From Dissophora ornata (lineage: Eukaryota; Mortierellomycota; Mortierellomycetes; Mortierellales; Mortierellaceae): a stretch of 64,000 nt of DNA. The notes below the pieces were generated by a model. The model worked only from the letters and a program-made list of their open reading frames with translations. It searched no databases and was not told the DNA's origin. The DNA is taken from assembly GCA_025201705.1 (NCBI GenBank), contig MU616601.1, positions 23,923-87,922 on the forward strand. Reading direction: 5' to 3'. Within the stretch, counting starts at the first letter, position 1, and the number at the start of each line of letters is the position of its first letter. Positions 12,350 to 23,961 of the stretch are shown here, piece after piece. The translations under genes were made by a program, and so were the position numbers.

Positions 12350-14374
12350 AGAAAGCGATTTATTTGGACACCAATGGTTTTCTCTACCGCGGAAATAGGG
12401 ATACAGCCGCAAAACCTCGCTTTTCTCCCCCCGGTTCTCTTTCACTGTCCGTGAACATTTTCAACGATGAGTACAGCGCAAAGAAGTGGAAACTATGTTC
12501 TACCCCGGTTTCTTTTCAAGTAGAGTCGTTGTGTTTAGCCAAACAGCATCCTTGAGAATTTTCCCATCGGCTTCGAAACTTTGATTTTGTATCAGCAACG
12601 CCAGGAGCAAGCGAAGATTGGTACACAAAGGGAGCACAATTCTGGATTGCTCTCTCGCTCGCTGGTCTTCTCGTCCCAATCTCTTTGACAGCATCTCTCG
12701 CGTTTATTTTTCTCCGTTCTACAGTGTAATGACTTGTATAGTGGTGCTCATGAGGGCTTTCTCTCGAGGTCAAAATGAGAAATAGTATGGCATGTGCTCC
12801 TCGAAAATAGCACCTGTGATGTTTTGAAGTACAGTATAACCTGAATTGGTGAGATCAACATAAAGACATAAGACACATAGGAAGATATACCGCATGATGG
12901 AGATATGCATGCGTACCATCCACATCGGTATGGCCGCATAGCGGCGCAAGACGTAGAACCAAGTAGCCCCAAGGTGATAATATACTCAAAGAAACATGGC
13001 AATGACCCGGTAGGGAGGGGGAAAAGGAGGCGGGATGGAAAAACAAGGAGCGCATCACAGTTGGGTCGGCGTTGAATACTCACGAAAACTAAAAATATAT
13101 TCTTGATTTGCACAGTAATCCTGCAAAGAGTGCACGCTATGTATAGTGTGCCGTCATATGGTCAACGAGGCGCAAGGCGGACATAACTTTAACCAAACAT
13201 CTAGAAAAGGTCCAGATGGTCGTCCACTGTGGCGCACAGTACACCAAAATCATACGAATAGCTCCTGAGGCACTGTTTGTAGATACGGTGTGTGTAGGAG
13301 AGCCGGAGCACAGCCTAGAAATGTTGCTCGGATCTAGGCTCTCGTATGTCTAGAATGTGCGAAGAGAGGAGCAATTGACCTTGTTCTCGTCCACAGGGAG
13401 CCAATATACCACTTTAGGGAAGTCGAGCTCTCATGTCCTGCTCTCTTTCTTTTCTCGATTGATGCATCTCACACATATAACTATGGCTTGACTTCCATTC
13501 GGATTAAACTTGACATGCAAAAATAAGAATAAAGACCATGGCTTGACGCCGTTGACTGATCACCTTCCAGCGATCGGTTCACTCAGCAAACAGTGGGGCG
13601 AAGACGTACTGTACCTGAAAATTGCCATACTAGGATAAGTGATTTTCTATTACGGCGTTCATGTGTACCTGTACACATGTATGCTTAGCATGTAAAAATG
13701 CAAAAGACCCTCCAAAACTTTGATCACATCAACAGATACAACAAGACCCTGAAAGCCCTCATCGCCTCAGAATCTACTTTTGTGCATTCTTGTCCTGCTG
13801 ACCCAAACGCGGAGCAAGGGGGAAGCTTGGCCCAGAATCGAAACAAACAAACACAGATGTGACATGCAGCTTTGACAACGAGGCAGTGCCACCCACACTC
13901 TAGTTTTTCCAGGGCAGAGAAGAAAACCAACTCCATCCGAGATCATCCACCCTACATTCTCTTCTCTACGGTTTAGTCATATTCGTCATTCGTGCTGAAC
14001 TTGCCCATAGCAAGAGATCTTTCAGTACGACATTTCATTCCGCTATTGTATATTGCATAAATGTTGTACATTCACCTGGGCATTTGATTGCCAATACATG
14101 TAGAATGTGTGTTGCTGCCGCACTGTTCGCGCACATTGTACAGTTTGACAAAACGGGTGATTTACCTTCGATCAGACGCAACTTGAGAAATTAATCAACA
14201 TGAAACGTAATCAAAAAGAGGGAGTTGGCCCATGCTGAGACTATATTTCCATTCCCGAACTCCTTGCTTGAGTTTGATGCTACGTATGCCCGGTGCAATA
14301 TACATTTCAAACTGGGGCACTGAGGTTTAAGTTTATTGCCGTTATAAAATAATACAATAATACACCTGATAGGT
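11851..14374. other. Intergenic stretch without a supported gene
   Basis: I find no open frame with a recognisable domain or a consistent splice pattern here. It includes a 30-base poly-T run at 12319-12348. The short frames between 12500 and 13900 overlap on both strands and look like chance. Confidence 0.4.
12319..12348. repeat. Poly-T tract (30 T)
   Basis: An uninterrupted run of thymidines in intergenic DNA. It could be a simple repeat or the mark of a minus-strand poly(A)-tailed insertion; no adjacent retroelement sequence is recognisable. Confidence 0.8.
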
Positions 14375-16611
14375 CTACCATTTGACAGCCAATGGATTTA
14401 CAAGGTTCTGTTCTACCGCATGGTACCCGGTCCGAAGTTGCTGTCTAGCCTTAGGTGTATCTACGCCCCCAAGCCATTCCACATACAACTGCTCCAACAC
14501 CGGGTTTTCTTCAGGTTTTCTTGCGAGAGCGCCATTTCGATACTGCTGATCAACCTGTGCAATCCAATCTTTCAATGGCACCGTCGCATAGTTATCGCCC
14601 ACAGGTTTTAACTGTCCACCCCCGTTAATACAACCAGAGGGACACGCCATGACCTCCACGAAGTGATAAGGGGATTTGCCAGTCTTAACCTTACGAACTA
14701 AATTTTGGATGTTCCTGAACCCATAAGCTGCTGCAAACTTGAGCAAGACCTCTCCAGATCCTGGCACCTCCAGAATCACTTCTCTGAAATCTGCGTTTCT
14801 TACAGTCCTAACTTCGACGCCAACTGCTTTGTCAACATCGATGCCATTCACACCAAATAGCTCCTTGGCGGCGTACTGCATCACGTACTCCAAGAATCCA
14901 CCGGAGGCATTCCCACTAGTGCCGAGCAGAGCCTTATCTGCGCCTGTGGTGGGGTCTTTGATTACAGAGTTGTAGCCAAGATCGAGATTGAGCTCTCCGA
15001 ACATATTCATGTCGGTCTGTCCTTGCTCCGCAAACATCTTTTCGACTTCAGTGGAGGTGATCACACAGTCAACGTCTCGCGTCTTGTAGATATCGGAGTA
15101 AAAGTCTGAGCGAGAGGCCTCCAGCTTCTTATCATAGCAGGGCATCACACAGACGTGGTATATTTGATCCGGTCTAGTAAGTGACATGACAAAACAAACA
15201 AAGGGTTAGTAACATAGCTACCGAATGGCTACATACTCCATAGCACATTCATGTATTTGCTCATACGTTAGTCCGAGCTGCGATCCGAAATGGTTCTTCA
15301 CCATGGAGCCCATGATTTGCTGAGGCGACTTGGTTTCGCTGACGTATGGAAGCATGTATCCGTGTGTCTTCTCCGCGTAGCAAATCCACCCTATAAAATA
15401 GCGGTAACAGCACATGAAAAACGGATGTCAATTCGTTATCTCAAAAAATAACTGCTACATATGTCTGCCAGCGAAAGGGCGTGTACCTGGACAAGCAGAT
15501 GCAAGCATGGGCATCGCACTCTCAGTCTCCACAGCCACAGCAGGCTCGTCCTCTGCACCTGCAGCCCCGCGTCGGATTATCCTCTTTCTCGGCGCCTTTG
15601 TCGTTTGTACATCTACATCCATATCGCCTCCTGTTGATTTTGCCGGTGCAGTTCCGTTCATATCTGGAACTTTGATGACGCCCTTCTCAACAGCCTTCTT
15701 GTACCTCGCCACAAACTCGCGCCCTGTCTCCAACAGTGACAGATCTCTTGAGAAAGAAGTATCAAATACGTAATGAACACCCAGGTTCTTGAAGAACCAA
15801 GTCAGTTTGCGGGCAACCTGCAAAGGGGTTTGGTTATATTTCGCCGCGAATGAGGCGCGCGTCTGGGGCGAGATTGATACAACCACAGTGCGATGTGTGC
15901 TTGGGTCATTTGACTAGAGTGGGAAATAAAATACGGTTATTTTTGCGCTGATTGGAGTTGCGTCGCACAAAAGGGCAAATGTGACGAATATGATAACGGT
16001 GGAACTCGGGGCGTAGTCATTTCTCGATCTGCTCCGGGCAATCTGTACACATGATTTATACCTCGATAGCGATCTGGTTCTGCTTCAAAATGCTGTACAG
16101 CTCTTCCTGGGACTGCAGATTCACCAACACGCTTTCTGCAGAAGTAATGCACCCACTATAAAAATACACAACGCAATTGATTAGCCCAAAATGATTCCGC
16201 ATACCAAAATCTTTTTCGCCAGTAACGAGAAGAAACAAAAAAAAAGATGGTATACCTGCAAGCAAGACAGTCGTTCAAGCTGATCGTCGCCGTTTCTAGC
16301 TTCGTCTCTGAGCCGTCTTGTGAGACTTCATAATAAGATCCGCTGTTATCAACCTTGATCGAGCCCTGTGGTGCGATTTGTGTTGATTAGTCATAACAGG
16401 ATGGTTTTGGTGGCAAAAAAAAAAAAAAAAAAACTGAGACGGAGACGGAGAGAGAGAAGCTGCGCTGCGCATACTGAGAGCATAAAAAGAAACATGAGAG
16501 ACGAACCTGCGTGTCAGACGTCTTTGCGACCTCAACGGGCTTGATGCATGCCTGCGAGGGTGAGATGAAATCGTTGAGGTCGGACAAAGTCAATGCTCCA
16601 GAGAATGCCAT
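14375..16611 (-). CDS. NAR1: Cytosolic Fe-S cluster assembly factor Nar1 (iron-only hydrogenase-like)
   Basis: Component of the cytosolic iron-sulfur assembly pathway that passes [4Fe-4S] clusters to the targeting complex; it has the hydrogenase fold but is not a hydrogenase. Minus-strand exons: 16611-16507, 16365-16256, 16155-16062, 15913-15487, 15390-15237, 15173-14375; 562 residues with all phases closing. N-terminal cluster ligands are Cys22, Cys68, Cys71 and Cys74 (CLACSGC). The buried cluster is marked by [22 protein letters not shown] and [13 protein letters not shown]. An acidic/basic low-complexity insertion lies around residues 190-235. The protein ends in Trp, as Nar1 proteins do; that residue is used for docking to the targeting complex in the family. 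The splice at 15237/15173 was chosen because it restores the [14 protein letters not shown] motif. Confidence 0.95.
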
Positions 16612-16944
16612 GGCTTTTAATTGCGTTCTCGAAATTCGGATTCAAAGTCGAAGCGTGAGGGAAGAGTAATGGGTGTAGTGGCCTGGGCTGGCAATGTGAA
16701 GAGCGAGGTGTGAGGTACAAACTGTGAGGTGTGAACGTGTGGGGCGTGAAGTGTGAAGCGCAGGGTATGATGCAAGTTTTGGTTTGCCTGTCCGGTCAAG
16801 CATATCAGCATATCTCGGAGAGTGGCTTGTGGGCGGAATGATTTCGGCAAAAAAAAGTGGATAATCGCTCACTCGAGTCATTGCGAGATTGCGAAAGATC
16901 ACACGTATCGCGCGGTTGTTCCTAATTGCTATTTTATTGTATTT

Positions 16945-17818
16945 CTATGTTGATGTTGGTGCCGATGATGTTGTTGATGATTGCTGTGATACTAACGTTT
17001 CTTCCTCAGCTTCTAACCGCCGCAATTCCTGCTCAATACGACCAAGAATATTTCTATCCTCCTCATGATCCAGATCTTTCTCCTCTAATGCTTTCCCTAG
17101 AGCTACTAATGGTTCACTAGATGAGCCCGATACAGAGCCTCCAAAGACTGAGCGATCCGTGCTAACGACTGCATCGACAAACTTGGTCTTCTGTTTCGGA
17201 AACAACTCTCGCATCTTTGCCGAGAATTCGGGTATCTATAGTTACGCCCATCAGTGACAAAATAAATCAGTTCCTTATATTCCGTATATCATAATCGAAT
17301 TCCGTCCCCTTTGGAAATGTCACAATTCTAACCGTTTCGACCTCCAACGCCCATCGTGTGCCTCCAACAACCAAGACTGCACCCGAAAGACACAATGTTG
17401 TAGCGACTGCAAAGGCTTTCGCTCCCAGCATCCTGCCTTCTTTCAAGAGAGATTCTGCCTTCTTGAGATCATTGAGGGACTGGAGACTAGGACCCACTGA
17501 TGATCCTGCTACCGCCCGGTCTAATAGTGTTTGACAAAAAATATGAGCTTCCTTACGATTGCTATGTTGTGTTCAATGCATTTGGACAGAGCATGTGAAC
17601 ATACTGACACCCATGCGCTTCTCCTGGCGACTCTGGTTCCAGAGCGAGCCAAAGATACCAGCTAAAAAGGCGGTTCCTGAGGCCACAAGGAGACCATTAG
17701 TAAATTGGGCGCTAGGTGGATTGGATGCAACTGGCTTTGGTACCCCTGCTCCTGAGGTTGGTGTTACTCCATGTCCTTGCGCTGATGTGTCTGTACTTGA
17801 CGATGTAGTCGAAGACAT
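16945..17818 (-). CDS. TMEM242-like mitochondrial inner-membrane protein
   Basis: Resembles the TMEM242 family, which in mammals helps assemble the ATP synthase c-ring and contacts complex I assembly factors. Minus-strand exons: 17818-17605, 17520-17333, 17235-16945; 230 residues. Two membrane segments are visible: around 40-60 (GLLVASGTAFLAGIFGSLW) and around 100-125. Then comes WALEVETIPEFSAKMRELFP, which aligns without gaps to the conserved TMEM242 end (WKALGV....FRSKM..IFP). The 17333 donor (GTTAGA) was chosen because it gives this alignment. A charged, coiled-coil-like tail follows (about 165-220). The start at 17818 is the first ATG; a Ser/Thr-rich N-terminus precedes the first helix. 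It lies 141 bp downstream of NDUFAF2 on the same strand. Confidence 0.75.
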
Positions 17819-17959
17819 TGCTGGAGTGGTGTAAATCAGATGCACGATTCGATCGGCACTCCCGGCTCAAACTACGGTAATCAATTTGATCATGTGACTT
17901 TGATCTTTTACCCTTTGCCCAGCAAAAGATCTCTTTTTTTTTTATTCGAAGTAGTATGC

Positions 17960-18879
17960 TTAATTACGACGAGCAGCAGTTGGAGACCAAGCCTGAGGTT
18001 GGAAGGAGTCTCCCTGCTGTACTTGTGGTTTAAATCCAGCTAGTAGACGTCAAAAAAAACCATAAAGCATGGTCAATAAAGCAGCTCTGCGTCAAGATAT
18101 GTGATTGGCAAGTGTCAGTATCAAAGATCTCCTACCTTTACGCGCCGCCTCTCTTTCCTCGATTTGCTTCCTAGCCGCACTCTTTGATTCGCTGTCCTCG
18201 GGTATTGATGGTGATGGAGAAGATGATGTTGGTGTTGACTCTGAGGGTGTTGCTGCATTTTTTGAGGCGCTCGCAGAGGTTGCCAAGGTCAAAATCGTGT
18301 GGCGGTCCTGAGCCTGCTCTAGTGCCAACTCTGCTTTCCTGTCCTGCCACGCTTGATCCAGAACTTTTGCGCGTGCAACAGTCAACTGCTTCCGGGCTTC
18401 GTCTCTTTGAATCTCGGCTTCAGTTGGCGGGTTCTTACGCGTGTTCCTGAGCCACGACTGCCATTGCACTGATTAAAAATTAATACAAAAATGAGTGACT
18501 AGGAATATACCAGGTAGGATATGCGAGAGGATAAAGAAGTTTCTGAAGTGGAGCTATGTACCTCCAATATTTGCATCATCGTAGTTGGCCTCAGATAGCT
18601 TTGGGTCGGCAAGCTCAACGGTCCTGCGAGGATATCTGCCGCCTAGAATACCATTGAATCAATTGAAGAAAACTGGTCAGGACAATTAAATCCTCAAGGA
18701 GGCTCGTTGGTAAATAAAGCGGTTGGTGGCGCTAATCTTCAATCCATTTTACCATTAGGATCTGGCTTCTCGAAGTACAGATTTCCGCCGAAGTCCTTGC
18801 CAGCCAACTGACGGCCTCCCCCTGGAGCCGCTGCCTTGAGGGACAAGGCGAGTCTTCGCATGAATGTGAGGTTGGACAT
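17960..18879 (-). CDS. NDUFAF2: NADH:ubiquinone oxidoreductase assembly factor 2 (mimitin/N7BM family)
   Basis: Late-stage assembly factor of mitochondrial complex I, related to the B17.2 subunit. Minus-strand exons: 18879-18753, 18642-18562, 18468-18136, 18039-17960; 206 residues, phases closing. Family signatures are GKDFGGNLYFEKP (about 27-40), GGRYPRRTVE, and WQSWLRNTRKNPPTEAEI (about 71-90), followed by a charged helix, a Ser/Pro-rich linker and a C-terminus GDSFQPQAWSPTAARR. The short last exon was added because reading through the 18136 donor gives an unrelated tail, while splicing restores this FQP.AW.P ending, which I recall as typical of fungal family members. It diverges from NTA1 across 244 bp. 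Confidence 0.9.
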
Positions 18880-18988
18880 GTTGCTGTTGTGTGTGAGTGA
18901 GAATGTGGGATCTCAGAGTTGCTGTGAAGTGACGGCTGGAACCGGCGGAAGTATCAAAAGCCACTGCACAGGGGAATGACCAATGGTT

Positions 18989-18991
<3 letters not shown>

Positions 18992-19046
<55 letters not shown>
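18992..19046. repeat. CA dinucleotide microsatellite in a divergent promoter
   Basis: Perfect (CA)n tract of 55 bp, lying in the 244 bp between the divergent NDUFAF2 and NTA1 start codons. Such tracts vary in length between strains and can adopt Z-DNA. Confidence 0.98.
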
Positions 19047-19051
<5 letters not shown>

Positions 19052-19123
19052 AGCGCACTGCGACCTTCCTGACTACCATCTCATTTTACCATTACCAAAC
19101 ACACAAACACAAGTTAGACCACG

Positions 19124-20744
19124 ATGAAGATTGGTACAGGACTCATTCAGCTATGGTGGACCCCGTTAGCTTTGAGCGATAATAGAGCTCTAGTCGCCCG
19201 AAACCATACTTATCCGAACGTATTCAATATCCGCGTTCTCCTTTCCATTCAAATTAGTTTGCTTACAGCTTGACCCTATCCTTTGCGAGGTCCAGCGGAA
19301 TATCGACCATGCCACCAAGATGATTGAAGGGTAGAGTATCTGGGGATTTCCTTTTAATAGTATTTTAACAATAGGTCTATCCTGACAACCCTCATCTAAT
19401 ACTGCTTAGGTTGAAGCCAGAAGATGTCGACATTTTGGTCCTTCCAGAGATGGCATTCACGGGTAAAGGGAACGTCGCGGGAATTTCATACGTAAATCTG
19501 TGGGAGTGGCCTCATCTACACCTGTCACTAATTGCCGGCACGACTTTTTTTACTGCACGCCAGGCTACGTCTTTAAGGACAAGGGTCATATTAGGCCATA
19601 TCTGGAAGACGCTGAGACTGGACCTAGTGTTCGATGGGCTAAAACTCAAGGTATGTCTAATACCTCATACCATACTTCAGTGTAATGCGATGGCAGAGCG
19701 AATGGGTTGTTTACGCGTGATTGCTTGCTTCTCATCCGTCCTGATAGCGGTTCGCTTGAATGCACGTGTGCAAGTCGGATATCCAGAGAGAAGGGTCATC
19801 CACAAGGATGGGCAAGTCCATGAGGAGTTTTACAATTCTGTCTGTTTCGTTTCGCCTCAGGGCGATCTTCTCGCAACCTATGCGAAGCACTTCTTGTATT
19901 ATACGGACGAAAGCTGGGCCGAGGAGGGACCAGGGTTCCAATCGATTCCAGTTGAAGGACTTGGCCAGGTAGATATCTACTTATACATACACCGTTTTTT
20001 CGTTCGAGACAAGGAGAGAAGATCTGTTCCGAAGAAAGAGAAAGACCCTTGCGATAGACAGCATGGAAGGATCTTATATTCATCATTTGTGTCGTTGTTA
20101 CTTTGTCCTAGGTTGGATTTGGTATCTGCATGGATGTGAATCCATACCAGTTCAAGACCCCATTCACGGATTTTGAATTTGCGAATTTCCATCTCAAGCA
20201 GGGATCGAATCTGGTGTTATGTTCCATGGCGTGGAACAAAGGAGAGGAAGAGGAAAAAATTCAGCCAAAGCAAAAGTCTATAAATCCTTTGTTTGAAAAT
20301 GAAGATTCTGCAAACAACGGTGGCTATAGTCATGATGACGATGACGAGGACTGGGAGGATGAAGAGGACGAGGAGCAGTTGGCGTTGGAGCTGCAGCACA
20401 AAACAGTCCAGTACTGGGCCTTGAGAATGAGTCCATTTTATGGTAGCCACAAACCTAGTAAGGGTGCTTACATTGTCGTTGCGAACAGGGTCGGCTTGGA
20501 GTCTGGTAAGTTTTCTGGTTCTCGATTAACCCTTCCTGAGACTCACATAAGGAAGACAAGGAAGTAAGCAAACTTATTCGCTAATCCCCGTTCTCTTCTC
20601 ATGAATATATAATATGGTTGGGCAATTTGTTTAGGCGCTCTGTTTGTGGGGAGCTCCTGTGTACTCAAATTGTCGGCATCTGGGCCCGAACTAGTAGGTG
20701 TTCTACCCTCCCATGGAGAGGGCGTCCTTCAAGTAGAGATCTGA
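19124..20744 (+). CDS. NTA1: Protein N-terminal asparagine/glutamine amidase (nitrilase superfamily)
   Basis: Deamidates N-terminal Asn and Gln so that the protein enters the Arg/N-degron pathway. Exons: 19124-19133, 19258-19330, 19410-19462, 19564-19650, 19748-19968, 20112-20505, 20635-20744; 315 residues. The nitrilase triad is visible: Glu41 (LPEMAF), Lys121 (YAKHFLY) and Cys154 (GFGICMDVNPYQF). The first exon is only 10 nt; joining it gives MKIVCLQLDPILCEVQRNID, the expected family start. The intron ending at 19747 was extended over an open stretch because this gives KTQAVRLNARVQVGYPE, matching the family, instead of an unrelated insertion. An acidic stretch of Asp/Glu around residues 220-240 interrupts the C-terminal half. 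No signal peptide. Confidence 0.93.
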
Positions 20745-21366
20745 GCCATTGCTAATAAACCAACATTATATCAAAAATATATATTGGCATATTAAACAAT
20801 GACCTCTTCGCATCAAAATACTGCAGTTTATAATGCCGGCGTGTCAGGCATACGCAATGTTTATGGGGCTTACAAATGAAGATCGAAGATTGGAAAAGAC
20901 CATCGGATCACTAAAGTCAATGTTCCCACGATGCCAGTGGGGTTTGAATGAATCATAAAGTACAGTAGACCATTCTTAAGCATGTAATATGAGCCGCTTC
21001 ATTAATGCGCGATTATGCGGCGCCGTCATTTTCCTACTAATGAGCATCACTCATACGCCAGCAGGGCAGGGGTACTTCCGTATGGCAACGCAGAAGCGGG
21101 TGGTCCGATGCGGGCATCAAGGGGCTAGTCTGATTGAGTGGAGGAGAGCCAGAAATGCCTCACGAGAATATTCCAGGACTAGTCTCCGCTTGATGGCATT
21201 CGGCGGTCGTGGTGAAAGGCCGCAGAGAAACCTGATCTCGCGCTGGCAGGGAGATGAGATGAAAGCAGGTCAGATCTAAAAGGTTTGTTCATGTTCCCAT
21301 GAGTAAACAGGGCACACTGATTTTGATGGAGGAATAGGATCGCGAGCCGAAATTTCCAGGACCTTG

Positions 21367-21389
21367 AATTCGGCGCGCTACGCCGAATT
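21367..21389. repeat. Perfect inverted repeat (9-bp arms)
   Basis: AATTCGGCG, 5-base spacer CGCTA, then CGCCGAATT. It lies in gene-free DNA, could fold as a hairpin in RNA or extruded DNA, and has no assigned role. Confidence 0.7.
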
Positions 21390-23116
21390 TACTCCAAAGA
21401 GAGAAATATGGCGCTTGCTCAAGACACAGGAGAACAAAAAGAATAATACATTCATGATCCATTCAACGAACCTTGTTTAATCAAACGATCACACCGGAAG
21501 GCGATCCGAGATATAGCCGAAGGTCTGTCACACAAACAATCAACATCAAACCAGAATAGGTGGAGAGCGCAACGGCACCAACCACTTTGTCACTTTCCCG
21601 GGGAAACACTTTTCTCAGGCTTTCAGTCGTCAGATGTAAACGACTGATAAGTCTTCTACCATTTTTTTGTTTTTAACGAAAGACACTTCTCTTATTATTT
21701 GCTCATCTTCGATGATAAGTTATCCCTTCTCTCCAAAAGAGAGGAATTTCAACGGAAAGACGACGTGGTTGGATATTGTACTCCGCCAAAGGGTCCCGCG
21801 CCTTTTCAAGGTTGGCGCCCACTCGCACGCGTGCAGAGAGGAGCACCAACGAATAGGCGCTGTTCCGAGCGAGGGGGTTGACCTGAAAAGGAGTCACGGG
21901 AACATTTTGCGGGCACAGTGTCAAAGGGACTCTCTTCTGAGTCGGCTCAGGTACCGGGTGGACATGAGTAAGCCGGACCTGACAGAGTCATTACCAATCA
22001 CGCGGAATAAAGGTTAAGGACGTGTAGTGCGAATCCCAGGATTAATAATCTCCCAGTCTTGCGAGGAATTATAGTTCCCTATTTGACCGAGCATCTGTTT
22101 TTCAACTGTGCCAGAAATCAAGCGAACATCAAAAGTCCTATTCACTACCTCTTCCATTTGTCAGCGCGTAGAAACTATGAGTGATGGAGAGATTCGCGTC
22201 TATCCTCTCTTTCCGACCGATTCTAATGGTTCCATTTTTCAATGTTGACATGAACAAGGCAACTGCGGCAGGAGAATGGCAGGATTTACTCTTTTGCTCG
22301 ATCCTGTCTCCATATCTGGCATAGCATAAAAAAGAAGAACACCTCGTGTCCACCTGCTGATGGCACATCCTGTCCCATGCCTTATGCCAAAATAAATTTT
22401 CAATCCCAGTAAGGGTTTCTAAACTTTCCAAAAGCGCCTCTCTGTGTCCAGGAATGCGTCCGATTCGCTCTCGTTTTGGGTTTGCCTTGGTCCGTTGCGT
22501 AAATGAACATGGACAACCTATTTCTTTACGGCTGTTATTTTCTTTTTGATTTGGGACTAGCCATTCACAGCACTCACTGTCCTTATTTTGGCAGGATTGG
22601 ACATGGCTGAGATGTTGCGATGGGAGTCTTTTTTTATTTTTTCAAATAGAAACTGCAGAAATTTCTTTTCGCATACATGTATGATAGTAAAAACACCTCA
22701 CCTCTTTTCAACCTCCGGCCGGCATCTAATTTCAAAGAAGAATCTAATGCGTAACGTGCGCAAGAGAACAAGCGCCAGCGAATAACATGGTCGTCTGCTT
22801 TCCCATTTGCAGGCGTGTGATATTTTCCAAGGCTGTTGAAACACGCTTGCGACAGTGATCATTTGCTCTCCGTCTTTCCTATGTTTGTTCCTGGGACTGA
22901 GAGCTTCGCCGTACCTCATCGGCGCTATTCTCGTTCTCCGAGTTGTATAACTCGTTGTCATCGCACACCGTCCATGTGCCTCCTAGCAGAGGAAACTAAA
23001 TCAACCATCGACAGTGCTACAGTGTGCGCCAATTACCCGTAGACCGCTAAGAAGCAGTGCTACAAGGAACACAACCGAACACAAACGCGGCGACGATGGT
23101 ATAAGCGCATTGAAAA

Positions 23117-23147
23117 CAAACAAACAAACAAACAAACAAACAAAACA
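23117..23147. repeat. AAAC microsatellite
   Basis: About seven tandem AAAC units in intergenic DNA. Confidence 0.85.
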
Positions 23148-23812
23148 AAAAAATGGCGGACTTGGGAGTAAACTAAAGGACAAGGTGATTAATAGTTACT
23201 GCAACTGACAACTTGCCTAGCAAGCATAGAAGCGACCCGTTGCTGCTGTTAGTCACTATTCTCGAGAGGAGAAGACGGCATGGCGGTGACGCGGTTAGCC
23301 ATTCCACTCCGCAAGCCAAGAGGTTAGACAGTTATATCGCAGAGCGAGAACCATCCGACGTCAATAAACCCCTTCAGTGGGCTGACGAAACCAGACAGGC
23401 GGCCAAGATATCAAGCAATAAAGGAGAGCGGATGGCGAGCTATTAGGGCTGAGGCATGGGGTTGTGTCCTCGAACATACCGATCTTCCGTTGGCAGCAAT
23501 GACGGCCAGGCAGTATATACTGCAAGAATCCCGGGGAGAGAAGGTCTATCCACGATCAACCGATCTGCTTCCTGGGTAATGGAGGCTGTCATTGTTTTTT
23601 TTTTTGAAGTACAATCACGTTGTATTCAAACGCTAATTCCACATCCATATGCAATAATCATATTGCAATTCAGTCTGCGATACACAAATGTGAGCTTCCT
23701 GCGGCTGGTGAGCTGTCCAACCAACCAGAGGCAATGCCCACTTTTGGCCGAACCTTCTCATGAGCTCCCATCACACTTTAACTTCCCTCCTATCTCAGGA
23801 GGATAGGAGGCC

Positions 23813-23820
23813 TATAAAAG
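23813..23820 (+). promoter_or_regulatory. TATA box of the oligopeptide transporter gene
   Basis: TATAAAAG lies 142 bp upstream of the transporter ATG, followed by a C/T-rich leader, a conventional fungal promoter arrangement. Confidence 0.55.
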
Positions 23821-23961
23821 TGGCCACCTTCCCCGGAATCCCTTTTCTCTTTGTCCCAGTACCATCTCTCATCCACGCACCCTACCTTCCTTCCTCTTCT
23901 ACACCAAGAGAACAAAGGTCTCACCTCCATTCCCCTACGCCCATCCTCCTCGTTCCACAAC

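Larger units (their letters stand above)
20745..23961. other. 3.2-kb intergenic region without a supported gene
   Basis: Open frames here are short, overlap on both strands and show no domain. Contents I can name are a 9-bp-arm hairpin (21367-21389), an AAAC microsatellite (23117-23147) and the OPT promoter with TATAAAAG at 23813. There is no recognisable transposase, reverse transcriptase or terminal repeat. Confidence 0.4.

Noticed and set aside
22496..22510. 15-mer TGCGTAAATGAACAT repeated at 47437-47451
   Set aside because: In 64 kb about two such chance 15-mer matches are expected; no common context.
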